Shown here: positions 1-6,457 of the stretch, in pieces
Position numbering within the stretch: position 1 is the first letter of the stretch
Layout: each line of letters starts with the position of its first letter
Assembly: GCA_045604285.1 (NCBI GenBank)
Contig: JAZUNS010000135.1
Span: forward strand, 1-9,708
Length of the DNA: 9,708 nucleotides
Source of the DNA: SIG636 sp045604285
Lineage (GTDB): Bacteria; Bacillota; Clostridia; Oscillospirales; CAG-382
Direction: 5' to 3'
Notes under the pieces: generated by a model
Seen by the model: the letters and a program-made list of their open reading frames with translations, nothing else
Database searches by the model: none
What the model was told of the DNA's origin: nothing
Program-made: the position numbers and the translations under genes

Positions 1-32
1 GGCAACTTCACTTGCCCATAAGGGCAAACTTA
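1..32. repeat. Right end of an ACTTCAC mini-hairpin array (partial copy)
   Basis: These 32 bases are identical to positions 348-379, the right end of the complete array in this window. They hold the last bases of one module (GGCA), the linker ACTTCAC (5-11), and a hairpin module TTGCCC-ATAA-GGGCAA (12-27) followed by ACTTA. The window edge cuts the array, so its full length here is unknown. No coding sense is apparent. Confidence 0.8.
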
Positions 33-58
33 AAGGTGTATTTTCTGCGGCGCATGTG
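33..58. repeat. Half-copy of the AAGGTGTATTTTCT hairpin module
   Basis: AAGGTGTATTTTCTG at 33-47 is identical to 213-227, and CGGCGCATGT at 49-58 is identical to 9588-9597. In the two other copies this 5' arm and 7-nt loop are followed by a complementary 3' arm. Here the 3' arm is missing, and a clamp hairpin begins immediately afterwards (62). It reads as a broken copy of the module, possibly interrupted by the clamp hairpin. Confidence 0.6.
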
Positions 59-61
59 ACA

Positions 62-95
62 CCCCATTGCTCACTGCGTTCGTGGCGGGGACCCC
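62..95. repeat. Clamp hairpin, copy 1 of 5
   Basis: CCCC (62-65), A66, TTG (67-69), a 13-nt loop CTCACTGCGTTCG, TGG (83-85), C86, GGGG (87-90), then A and a further CCCC (92-95). The outer CCCC/GGGG arms pair. The inner TTG/TGG arms pair only through three G-U wobbles on the plus strand and not on the minus strand, so this is the weakest of the five copies. The trailing CCCC could compete with the first CCCC for the GGGG run. Confidence 0.65.
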
Positions 96-104
96 GGATA
101 AACA

Positions 105-139
105 CCCCACTGCTCACATTCGTTCGCAACGGGGGCCCC
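105..139. repeat. Clamp hairpin, copy 2 of 5
   Basis: CCCC (105-108), A109, CTG (110-112), loop CTCACATTCGTTCG (113-126), CAA (127-129), C130, GGGGG (131-135), CCCC (136-139). Read on the minus strand, all eight clamp and arm positions can pair, two of them as G-U. The 3' half is identical to that of the copy at 9427-9460, while the loop matches the copy at 9623-9657, so the halves look mosaic. Confidence 0.65.
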
Positions 140-160
140 GATTTTGATACGAGGGATTTT

Positions 161-211
161 GATTTTTGTTCGCTCGCGCCTCGCGCCGCATAAGCGGCAC
201 TCGCAAAAATC
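161..211. repeat. Possible three-way-junction element, left copy
   Basis: An outer stem GATTTTTGT (161-169) pairs with GCAAAAATC (203-211), eight Watson-Crick pairs plus one G-U on the plus strand. Inside it lie two small hairpins: CGCG-CCT-CGCG (175-185) and CCGC-ATAA-GCGG (186-197). The related copy at 9522-9571 keeps the same fold with changed bases on both sides of the stems (see findings). It is part of a roughly 95-nt block (131-226) that aligns with 9493-9586. Whether it works as DNA or RNA is not shown. Confidence 0.6.
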
Positions 212-216
212 CAAGG

Positions 217-251
217 TGTATTTTCTGAGGAGTGAATCCTCAGGAAATACA
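217..251. repeat. Long perfect-type hairpin with 7-nt loop
   Basis: TGTATTTTCTGAGG (217-230) pairs with CCTCAGGAAATACA (238-251) around the loop AGTGAAT: 14 pairs, one of them G-U. No run of T follows on the plus strand (GTTTATTTA follows), so it is not a textbook terminator. The counterpart at the right end of the window (9578-9610) has the same AAGG lead-in and a 7-nt loop, and its arms differ in a matched way. Confidence 0.75.
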
Positions 252-268
252 GTTTATTTACAGTGGTT

Positions 269-379
269 AAGTTTGCCAAACTTCGCCGTCAGGCGAAACT
301 TCACTTACGCAGTAAACTTCACTGCCGAAGGCAACTTCACCGCCGAAGGCAACTTCACTTGCCCATAAGGGCAAACTTA
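269..379. repeat. ACTTCAC mini-hairpin array
   Basis: A chain of small inverted repeats joined by the constant linker ACTTCAC, which starts at 298, 316, 334 and 352, an exact 18-bp period. Modules in order: AAGTTT-GCC-AAACTT (269-283), TTCGCC-GTCA-GGCGAA (282-297), TTAC-GCA-GTAA (305-315), TGCC-GAA-GGCA (323-333), CGCC-GAA-GGCA (341-351, one outer mismatch) and TTGCCC-ATAA-GGGCAA (359-374). The stems differ in sequence while each stays self-complementary. The array lies just past the 3' end of the minus-strand deacetylase gene and would be in its trailing RNA if transcription reads through. It translates in one frame as a short Asn-Phe-Thr repeat, which I regard as chance. Confidence 0.8.
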
Positions 380-389
380 GTTGTTGACA

Positions 390-1157
390 TTATTGTTTGT
401 TTTGATAAACAATAGTGTCCACCGTGGCGAAGGTATATCCTTCTTCTTCCAAGGCGGTGATTACATCGTCAAGTATTGCCGCATTGGTGGCAGAGTTGGG
501 GTGCAGCAGCATTATCTCGCCATTGTGGGCACGGGACAGTATCTTCTGCTTTGCATCCTCAAGATTCGGCTGTTTGCCGTTATCCCAATCCGCATAGGCA
601 AAGGACCAAAATACCGGCGTGTAGCCCAGCTCCTTGCAAAAGCGCAGGGTGTCCTCGGTAAAAGCCCCCTCCGGCGGACGGAAGAACTTAGCCATTTCCT
701 TCCCCGTAGCTTGGCGGAATATCTCCTCCGTATCGGTAAGCTCCTTTTTAAAGTCCTCAATACGGGTTATTTTACCCATATTGCGGTGGGTGGTGCTGTG
801 GTTGCATATAAGGTGGCCGTCATCAATCATCCGCTGCGCCGTGGGCAGGCTGTACTGCACCACTGCGGGCAAAATAAAAAAGGTCGCCTTTATATGGTGG
901 GCTTTCAGCGTATCCAGTATTTTGTTTACGTTTTCGTTAACGTAGCCGGCGTCAAAGGTCAGGTATATCACCTTTTCCTCGGCGTTGCCCATATACAGGG
1001 CGCCGTATTGGTCGGGTAGGGTGCTGCCGCCCATAACCGTGGGTCTTTGGTCGGCGCCGTCAAATCTGAAATACCAATTTTGTATTTCTGCCCCCTTTAC
1101 CTGCAGGGGGTGCAGTATAAAAGCAAGTGCCAGCAGCAGGCAACAAATTTTTCTCAT
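390..1157 (-). CDS. pdaA: PdaA-type polysaccharide deacetylase (delta-lactam-biosynthetic de-N-acetylase)
   Basis: A 255-residue exported NodB-fold deacetylase. An N-terminal signal peptide is visible (charged MRK, hydrophobic stretch to about residue 20, likely cleavage near 22-23). NodB motifs follow in order: TFDAG (67-71, catalytic Asp69), HSTTH (120-124, metal-binding His pair), RPPEG (160-164), WSFAYADW (184-191) and LLH (217-219). The second Asp of the usual TFDDG is Ala, which fits the PdaA branch, whose members also lack it, as does the aromatic WSxAYxDW motif. Known PdaA enzymes remove acetyl from N-acetylmuramic acid whose peptide has been removed, allowing muramic delta-lactam formation in spore cortex. 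A sporulation role here is inferred and not shown. The start is supported by AAGGAG seven bases upstream (1165-1170). The gene is divergent from the peptidase gene. No canonical terminator follows. A general polysaccharide deacetylase is the alternative. Confidence 0.87.
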   Translation of the reverse strand: MRKICCLLLALAFILHPLQVKGAEIQNWYFRFDGADQRPTVMGGSTLPDQYGALYMGNAEEKVIYLTFDAGYVNENVNKILDTLKAHHIKATFFILPAVVQYSLPTAQRMIDDGHLICNHSTTHRNMGKITRIEDFKKELTDTEEIFRQATGKEMAKFFRPPEGAFTEDTLRFCKELGYTPVFWSFAYADWDNGKQPNLEDAKQKILSRAHNGEIMLLHPNSATNAAILDDVITALEEEGYTFATVDTIVYQNKQ

Positions 1158-1240
1158 AAAAACACTCCTTCGGCTATATTTTGTGCTTGTAAGGTGGGTT
1201 TAAACTTAGTAATTATTACCTTTTTGAAAGGAAAAACATC
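1158..1240. promoter_or_regulatory. Divergent intergenic region with both ribosome binding sites
   Basis: This 83-bp gap must hold promoters for the deacetylase (minus) and for the peptidase-to-tgt run (plus). The ribosome binding sites are clear: AAGGAG on the minus strand at 1165-1170, and GAAAGGA on the plus strand at 1226-1232. A weak plus-strand promoter candidate is TTGTAA (1187-1192), a 17-bp spacer and TAATTA (1210-1215). The palindrome GTTTAAAC (1198-1205) and the inverted repeat GTAAT-T-ATTAC (1209-1219) lie on or beside that -10 candidate and could be an operator. The promoter assignment is tentative. Confidence 0.45.
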
Positions 1241-2029
1241 ATGAAAGGTTATTTTGCAGTTCCCCTTTGCCATTTTTACAAAGAGGCAGACGTTAATACC
1301 GAGCATACGGACGAGTCCTTCTACGGTCAGTCCTTTGAGGTTTTGGAGGATGCCGGCGACTTTTGCCGCATCAGGGCAGAGTACGGCTACGAAGGCTATT
1401 GCCTTAAGAGCGAGCTGTATTTTGGCGACTACGCCCCCACCCACGTGGTAACAAGCGGCTTTGGCGACCTGTTGCAAGAGCCCAAAAACTGCCTGCTTGC
1501 AGGCTATTGCATCCCCCGTGGTTCTAAAATCCAAGTGCTTGAGGAGGGCGGCACCGAGCGCTACGCCCCCGTACTTGCCATGGACGGCAAAACCTACTAC
1601 ATACACCGCAAAAACATAAAAACCATAGAGGAAGTCAACCGCACCCGCACCGAAGAGGAGTTTAGGGCGGCAGTTATCGAAACTGCAAAGCTCTATCTGG
1701 GCAGCGGCTACCGCTGGGGCGGCAAAACCGTTGGCGGCATTGACTGCAGCGGTCTTGCCTTTATGTCTTACTATATGAACGGCGTGGTTATCCACAGGGA
1801 TGCCAACGTAGATAAGACCCCCGCCCTTAAGAATATAGAGCTTAAGGACGCAAAAACGGGGGATTTGCTCTTCTTCCCCGGCCACGTTGCCATCTATTTG
1901 GGCGATAACGAGTACATCCACTCCACCACGGCTTTGGGCGGCGTTGGCTACAACAGCTTTGACCCCGACAGCCCCATATTTAACGAAGGGCTTAAAAAGT
2001 CACTTAACGCCGTGGCAACCCTATTTTAA
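1241..2029 (+). CDS. C40 (NlpC/P60) peptidase with N-terminal SH3-like domains, YkfC-like, no signal peptide
   Basis: A 262-residue cysteine peptidase. The C-terminal NlpC/P60 domain (about 138-262) has the catalytic Cys in DCSG (Cys169), His in GHVAIY (His215) and a third polar residue in YIHS (His227), after the family's YRWGG box (157-161). Residues about 5-60 and 65-128 look like two bacterial SH3-type domains. Enzymes of this family cleave gamma-D-glutamyl to meso-diaminopimelate or lysine bonds in peptidoglycan peptides. The N-terminus (MKGYFAVPLC) has no signal peptide or membrane segment, and with the SH3-SH3-NlpC order this resembles YkfC, a cytoplasmic enzyme that recycles murein peptides such as L-Ala-gamma-D-Glu-DAP. 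The YkfC assignment is inferred. GAAAGGA eight bases upstream supports the start. It is the first gene of the likely operon, 14 bases before miaB. Confidence 0.85.
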   Translation: MKGYFAVPLCHFYKEADVNTEHTDESFYGQSFEVLEDAGDFCRIRAEYGYEGYCLKSELYFGDYAPTHVVTSGFGDLLQEPKNCLLAGYCIPRGSKIQVLEEGGTERYAPVLAMDGKTYYIHRKNIKTIEEVNRTRTEEEFRAAVIETAKLYLGSGYRWGGKTVGGIDCSGLAFMSYYMNGVVIHRDANVDKTPALKNIELKDAKTGDLLFFPGHVAIYLGDNEYIHSTTALGGVGYNSFDPDSPIFNEGLKKSLNAVATLF

Positions 2030-2043
2030 CAAAGGAAAATCTT

Positions 2044-3453
2044 ATGCTTAAAAACGTTTTTGTACCCAAGGAAGATATAGAAAACCAGCTTGCCGTGGCA
2101 GGCAGGGTAAGGGCTGCCGTCGGAACGGGCAAAAGGGCGTATATCAGTACCTTTGGCTGCCAGCAGAACGAGGCGGACAGCGAACGCCTTATGGGTCTTT
2201 GCGCCCTTATGGGCTACAGCCCCGCCAAGGCTATTGAGGAAGCCGACCTTATCATCTTTAACACCTGCGCCATAAGAGAGCACGCCGAGCTTAAGGTGCT
2301 TTCCAAGGCGGGCGCTTTGCGCAAGCTTAAGGAAAACAACCGCAGCATTATAACCGCAATCTGCGGCTGTATGGCAGAACAGCCCCACCGCAGGGAAAAG
2401 TTTCTTACCAGCTACCCCTATATAGATTTTATCTTCGGCACCGACCGCCTGCACCTTCTGCCTACCATGGTAGAAAACGCCCTTATGGGCAAAAAGCAGC
2501 AGGTTTACGTCAGTGGCCTTAAGCACGCCGATTTCGGCGTTATTGCCGAGGGGTTGCCCGTAGTGCGTGAAAGCGGCTACAAGGCGTGGGTTTCCATCAT
2601 GTACGGCTGCAACAACTTTTGCACCTACTGCGTGGTGCCCTACGTAAGGGGCAGAGAGCGCAGCAGAAGAAGCGAGGACGTCCTTGCGGAGATAGAAGCC
2701 CTTGTAAAGGCGGGGTATAAGGATATAACCCTGCTGGGTCAAAACGTAAACTCTTATAAGGGCGAGTACAGCTTTCCCGAGCTGCTTCGCCGTGCCGCCG
2801 ATTTTGATGGGGACTATTGGCTTAGGTTTATGACCTCCCACCCCAAGGACGCTTCTAAGGAGCTGGTAGAGGTTATGGCGGCAAACCCCCGTATTGCCCC
2901 CCATTTTCACCTGCCTATGCAGTCCGGCGACAACCGCATTCTTGAACTTATGAACCGCCGCTACACCCGAGAGCAGTATATGGAAAAGGCGGCGTACATA
3001 AAAAGCATGGTGCCGGATATTGCCCTCTCCTCCGATATTATCTGCGGCTATCCCACCGAGACCGAGGAGGAGTTTGAGCGCACCGTAGACGCTGTGGACA
3101 AGGTGGGCTTTGATATGCTGTTTACCTTTGTTTACTCTCCCCGCCCCGGCACACCCGCTGCCGAGATGGAGCAGGTAGACCACAAAATCAAAACCGACCG
3201 TTTTGCCCGCCTTTCCGCCTTGGAAAACCGCAGGGCAGAGGAGCTTAACAGCCGCTTTATGGGCAAAACCCTTAAGGTTTTGTCGGATGGCTGTGACGGC
3301 GGCGTATACAAGGGCAGAACGGGGCATAATAAGATAATAACCTTCACTCTACCCCAAGGCGCAGACCCGACCGTGGCAGAAGCGGGAAAATTTTTGCAGG
3401 TTAAGGTAACCAAAACCGCCGCCTACACCCTTGAAGGCGAAGTAATTTGTTAA
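2044..3453 (+). CDS. miaB: tRNA-2-methylthio-N6-dimethylallyladenosine synthase MiaB
   Basis: A 469-residue radical-SAM methylthiotransferase that adds a methylthio group to C2 of i6A at position 37 of tRNAs reading codons that begin with U. The N-terminal UPF0004 domain has the three cluster-binding Cys at 39 (TFGCQQNEAD), 75 (NTCAIRE) and 109 (CGCM). The radical-SAM Cys triad is CxxxCxxC at Cys189, Cys193 and Cys196 (YGCNNFCTYC). TSHPKD and YSPRPGTPAA boxes typical of MiaB follow, and the C-terminal part (about 405-469) is the TRAM RNA-binding domain. The length and NNFCTYCVVPY motif favour MiaB over the ribosomal RimO or MtaB. AAAGGA (2031-2036) lies seven bases before the ATG. The substrate-making enzyme MiaA is not in this window. 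The gene is 20 bases before the YlbF-family gene, the same neighbour order as in B. subtilis. Confidence 0.95.
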   Translation: MLKNVFVPKEDIENQLAVAGRVRAAVGTGKRAYISTFGCQQNEADSERLMGLCALMGYSPAKAIEEADLIIFNTCAIREHAELKVLSKAGALRKLKENNRSIITAICGCMAEQPHRREKFLTSYPYIDFIFGTDRLHLLPTMVENALMGKKQQVYVSGLKHADFGVIAEGLPVVRESGYKAWVSIMYGCNNFCTYCVVPYVRGRERSRRSEDVLAEIEALVKAGYKDITLLGQNVNSYKGEYSFPELLRRAADFDGDYWLRFMTSHPKDASKELVEVMAANPRIAPHFHLPMQSGDNRILELMNRRYTREQYMEKAAYIKSMVPDIALSSDIICGYPTETEEEFERTVDAVDKVGFDMLFTFVYSPRPGTPAAEMEQVDHKIKTDRFARLSALENRRAEELNSRFMGKTLKVLSDGCDGGVYKGRTGHNKIITFTLPQGADPTVAEAGKFLQVKVTKTAAYTLEGEVIC

Positions 3454-3473
3454 AAAAAGAAAGGAAATATATT

Positions 3474-3866
3474 ATGGACAACTATTTGAAAACTTTACTT
3501 GATTCTTTTGGCGAGGCTCTTAAGCAGGCAGACGCAGTAGTGGAATACACCTCTGCAAGAGAGGCTTATATGGCAGATACCGAGATAACCGCTGCCGTAA
3601 GCGAATACAACGTACAGTGCATGCTTCTTGAAGAACAGCAGATGAAGCCCGAGGTGGACGAAGTGCTGGTAGAAAGCATCCAGGCAAGGGTAAACACCCT
3701 TTACGAAAAGATCATGCAGTCCGAAAACATGAAGCGCCTTGCCGCTGCCGAAAACGACCTTAACGCACTTCTTGCCGAGGTAAACAAGGAAATAATGGCT
3801 TACGTTATTCCCGAAAGCGGCGAAAGCTGCGGCGGCGATTGCGGCCATTGCCACGGCTGTCACTAA
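3474..3866 (+). CDS. YlbF-family regulator (RicA/YmcA-like by position) with Cys/His-rich tail
   Basis: A 130-residue, mostly helical acidic protein of the YlbF/YmcA family. In B. subtilis two members, with YaaT, form the Ric (Y) complex, which carries iron-sulfur clusters and affects RNase Y-dependent mRNA processing, sporulation and biofilm formation. Placement between miaB and mutS matches ymcA (ricA), but family members are hard to tell apart, so the orthology is inferred. The C-terminus, 118-130, is striking: SCGGDCGHCHGCH, with Cys119, 123, 126 and 129 and His125, 127 and 130, a probable metal or Fe-S ligand cluster. The ATG at 3474 is chosen because AAAGGA (3460-3465) sits eight bases upstream. 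A TTG at 3447 in frame would overlap the miaB stop and has no such site. Confidence 0.82.
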   Translation: MDNYLKTLLDSFGEALKQADAVVEYTSAREAYMADTEITAAVSEYNVQCMLLEEQQMKPEVDEVLVESIQARVNTLYEKIMQSENMKRLAAAENDLNALLAEVNKEIMAYVIPESGESCGGDCGHCHGCH

Positions 3867-3888
3867 TCAGTCACTATAATTTTTAAAA

Positions 3889-3894
3889 GGGGGG
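3889..3894 (+). promoter_or_regulatory. G-rich ribosome binding site of mutS
   Basis: A run of six G preceded by AAAA lies ten bases before the mutS ATG at 3905. It differs from the AAAGGA-type sites of its neighbours and is the only Shine-Dalgarno candidate in the 38-bp gap after the YlbF-family gene. The six-G run can slip in register with the anti-Shine-Dalgarno CCUCC. No terminator is seen in the gap, so mutS is probably co-transcribed with the genes before it. Confidence 0.55.
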
Positions 3895-3904
3895 ACTACG
3901 GTTT

Positions 3905-6451
3905 ATGGCGTTGTCACCGATGATGCAACAGTATAAGCAAATAAAGGCAGAAAATCCCGATTGTCTGCTTATGTTTAGGCTTGGGGATTTTTACGAGCTT
4001 TTCTTTGAGGATGCCAAGACCGTCTCCCGAGAGTTAGAGCTTGTCCTTACCGCCCGTGATTGCGGCGACGGAGAGCGTGCGCCCATGTGCGGCGTACCCT
4101 ATCACGCTGTGGAGGGGTACCTTACCAAGCTTATCGCCAAGGGCTACCGTGTGGCTATCTGCGAACAGCTTGAGGACCCCGCCACCACCAAGGGCTTGGT
4201 TAAGCGTGGCGTTGTGCGTATACTTTCACCCGGCACCGTTACCGAGGGCGGGTTTTTAAAGGAAGGTCAAAACAACTATCTTTGCGCCCTTGTGCAAAGC
4301 GATATGGGCTACGGCATAGCCTTTGCCGACGTTTCCACCGGCGAGGTTTTCGCCACCGAGGCAGTGGGCGAGGAAAAACGAGCCGCCCTGTATGCCGAAT
4401 GCGCCGCCTTTGCACCTACCGAGGCGGTTGTGGATGCCTCTGTAGATGAGGACGCCGTTACCCTGCTTAGCGAGCGGCTTGGCGCCCTTATAAGCCGTGC
4501 CGACGGCGCTGTAGAGTCGGGCGTTGAGCTTGCCGCCGATACAGAAAGCGGCTTTGTGTCCGACCTGGCGGAGAGGGCGGCACAACTGCTTATTATTTAC
4601 ATAAAGCAAACCCAAAAGTCCGATATGGGCTATATAAAACCGATTAAATACTATAAAAGCGAGGCGTTTATGCGGCTTGACGCCTTCACCCGCCGCAACC
4701 TTGAGATAAGCGAGGCTATGCGCAGCGGCGAAAAAAAGGGCAGCCTGCTGTGGACCTTGGATAAGACCCACACGGGCATGGGTGCCAGATTGCTTAAGCA
4801 ATGGCTGGACCGTCCCCTTATAAGCAGCCGTGCCATTAACGGCAGGCTGGACGGGGTAGAAGAGCTTAAAAACGCAGGTAAAGAGCGTAAAGAGCTTATC
4901 GGCTTTTTAAAAACCGTGGTGGATATGGAGCGCATAACCACCCGTCTTGTATACGGCACCGCCAACGCCAGGGACCTTAAGGCGCTGGAGGCAACCGTAA
5001 AGCAGCTGCCCTACATAAAAGAAAGACTTGCCCTTATGCAAAGCGCCGCCCTTAAGGGGATTTATACGGCGCTGGACGTCCTTGAGGACGTAGGCACAAG
5101 CATCTCCAACACCATTGCCGACGACCCGCCCGTTACCCTAAGGGAGGGCGGCATCATCAAGGACGGCGCCAACAGCGCCGTGGACGAGCTGCGCCTTATG
5201 ATGAGCGACGGCACCAAGTGGATATCCCGCATAGAGGCGGAGGAAAAGGAAAAAACGGGCATACGCACCCTTAAGGTGGGGTATAATAAGGTGTTTGGCT
5301 ATTATATCGAGGTTTCAAAGTCTTTTAAGGACTCTGTCCCCGATAGGTACATCCGCCGCCAGACCCTTGCAAATTGTGAGCGCTACGTAACCCCCGAACT
5401 TAAGGATATGGAAAGCCGTGTTATCGGCGCAAAGGATAAGCTTGCCGCCCTGGAATACGAGCTTTTCAGCGCACTTAGAGAGTATATATTGGACCGTGCC
5501 CGCCGCATACAAAAAAGCGCCGCCGCCGTGGCAGAAACCGACGTTTTCTGCGCCTTGGCAGAGGTTGCCGCCCAGGGCGGCTACGTCCGTCCCGAGGTGG
5601 ATGACAGCGGGGTTATAGATATTAAGGACGGCAGACACCCCGTAGTAGAAAAATTTATAGGGGACGCATACTTTGTTCCCAACGATTGCCTCCTTGACGG
5701 AGGCAGAAACCGACTTTCTCTTATAACCGGCCCCAACATGGCGGGTAAGTCCACCTATATGCGCCAGATAGCCCTTTCGGTAATAATGGCGCAGATAGGC
5801 TCCTTTGTCCCTGCAAAAAGCGCAAGGATAGGGGTTGTGGATAGGGTGTTTACCCGTGTTGGCGCCTCCGACGATTTGGCAACGGGCAGCTCTACCTTTA
5901 TGATAGAGATGAGCGAGCTTGCCGCAATACTTAAAAATGCAACGGCTAAAAGCCTTATAATTTACGACGAGATCGGCAGGGGTACCTCCACCTACGACGG
6001 CATGAGCATTGCCCGTGCCGCCCTGGAGTATACCGTTAGCCATATAAAGGCAAAAACCCTTTTTGCCACCCATTATCACGAGCTTACCAGCCTTGAGGGT
6101 GAGCTTGAAGGGGTGGTAAACTACAACGTTGCCGCCAAAAAGCGTGGGGATAGCGTTGTGTTCCTGCGGAAGATAGTCCGTGGTGCCACCGATGACAGCT
6201 ACGGCATAGAGGTTGCCAAGCTGGCAGGCGTGCCCGACAAGGTTGTAAACAGGGCAAGGCAGGTGCTTAAGTCCCTTGAAAGCACAAAGCCCGCCCCCAA
6301 AACCGCCCCCATAATAGAGGAAAACCTTAGCTTTACCTCCTATGCCGAGCAGGAGATTGCAGATAAGCTGAGGGCAACGGACATTAACACCCTTACGCCC
6401 ATTGAGGCGATGGGGCTGCTGTACGAATTTAAACGAAAACTGGATATATAA
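3905..6451 (+). CDS. mutS: DNA mismatch repair protein MutS
   Basis: An 848-residue MutS1, the mismatch-recognising ATPase that starts mismatch repair with MutL. The N-terminal mismatch-binding domain has the Phe-X-Glu wedge at Phe29-Tyr30-Glu31 (GDFYELF). Connector, lever and clamp domains occupy the middle (about 125-560). The C-terminal ABC-type ATPase has the Walker A motif GPNMAGKST (609-617) and the Walker B region IIYDEIGRG (685-693, Asp688-Glu689), followed by the conserved ATHYHEL box. The C-terminus ends with TPIEAMGLLYEFKRKL, as in full-length family members. The length is within the usual 800-880 range and no frame break is seen. The Phe-X-Glu motif separates it from MutS2 and other non-repair paralogues. 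mutL starts six bases after the stop, so the two are probably made together. Confidence 0.98.
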   Translation: MALSPMMQQYKQIKAENPDCLLMFRLGDFYELFFEDAKTVSRELELVLTARDCGDGERAPMCGVPYHAVEGYLTKLIAKGYRVAICEQLEDPATTKGLVKRGVVRILSPGTVTEGGFLKEGQNNYLCALVQSDMGYGIAFADVSTGEVFATEAVGEEKRAALYAECAAFAPTEAVVDASVDEDAVTLLSERLGALISRADGAVESGVELAADTESGFVSDLAERAAQLLIIYIKQTQKSDMGYIKPIKYYKSEAFMRLDAFTRRNLEISEAMRSGEKKGSLLWTLDKTHTGMGARLLKQWLDRPLISSRAINGRLDGVEELKNAGKERKELIGFLKTVVDMERITTRLVYGTANARDLKALEATVKQLPYIKERLALMQSAALKGIYTALDVLEDVGTSISNTIADDPPVTLREGGIIKDGANSAVDELRLMMSDGTKWISRIEAEEKEKTGIRTLKVGYNKVFGYYIEVSKSFKDSVPDRYIRRQTLANCERYVTPELKDMESRVIGAKDKLAALEYELFSALREYILDRARRIQKSAAAVAETDVFCALAEVAAQGGYVRPEVDDSGVIDIKDGRHPVVEKFIGDAYFVPNDCLLDGGRNRLSLITGPNMAGKSTYMRQIALSVIMAQIGSFVPAKSARIGVVDRVFTRVGASDDLATGSSTFMIEMSELAAILKNATAKSLIIYDEIGRGTSTYDGMSIARAALEYTVSHIKAKTLFATHYHELTSLEGELEGVVNYNVAAKKRGDSVVFLRKIVRGATDDSYGIEVAKLAGVPDKVVNRARQVLKSLESTKPAPKTAPIIEENLSFTSYAEQEIADKLRATDINTLTPIEAMGLLYEFKRKLDI

Positions 6452-6457
6452 TTGTTT

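Noticed and set aside
144..368. Short plus-strand reading frame with an Asn-Phe-Thr repeat
   Set aside because: It runs across the hairpin elements and the 18-bp array. The period of 18 is divisible by three, which creates the apparent peptide repeat. No ribosome binding site and no homology are visible.
269..379. CRISPR array
   Set aside because: The constant part is 7 bp and the variable units are 11-16 bp palindromes, far below CRISPR repeat and spacer sizes, and no cas gene is present.
392..413. ATTGTTT/AAACAAT hairpin as terminator of pdaA
   Set aside because: It overlaps the last codons of the gene, is AT-only apart from one pair, and is not followed by a T run on the minus strand.
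381..1019. 212-residue plus-strand reading frame opposite pdaA
   Set aside because: The minus strand encodes all five NodB motifs and a signal peptide with a good ribosome binding site, so the plus frame is a shadow.
2026..3327. 433-residue minus-strand reading frame opposite miaB
   Set aside because: It is a shadow of miaB codon bias. miaB has all its family motifs on the plus strand, and the antisense frame has no recognisable domain or start signal.
3447..3473. TTG start for the YlbF-family gene, nine codons upstream
   Set aside because: It overlaps the miaB stop and lacks a ribosome binding site, and the AAAGGA site lies inside that extension at the right distance from ATG 3474.
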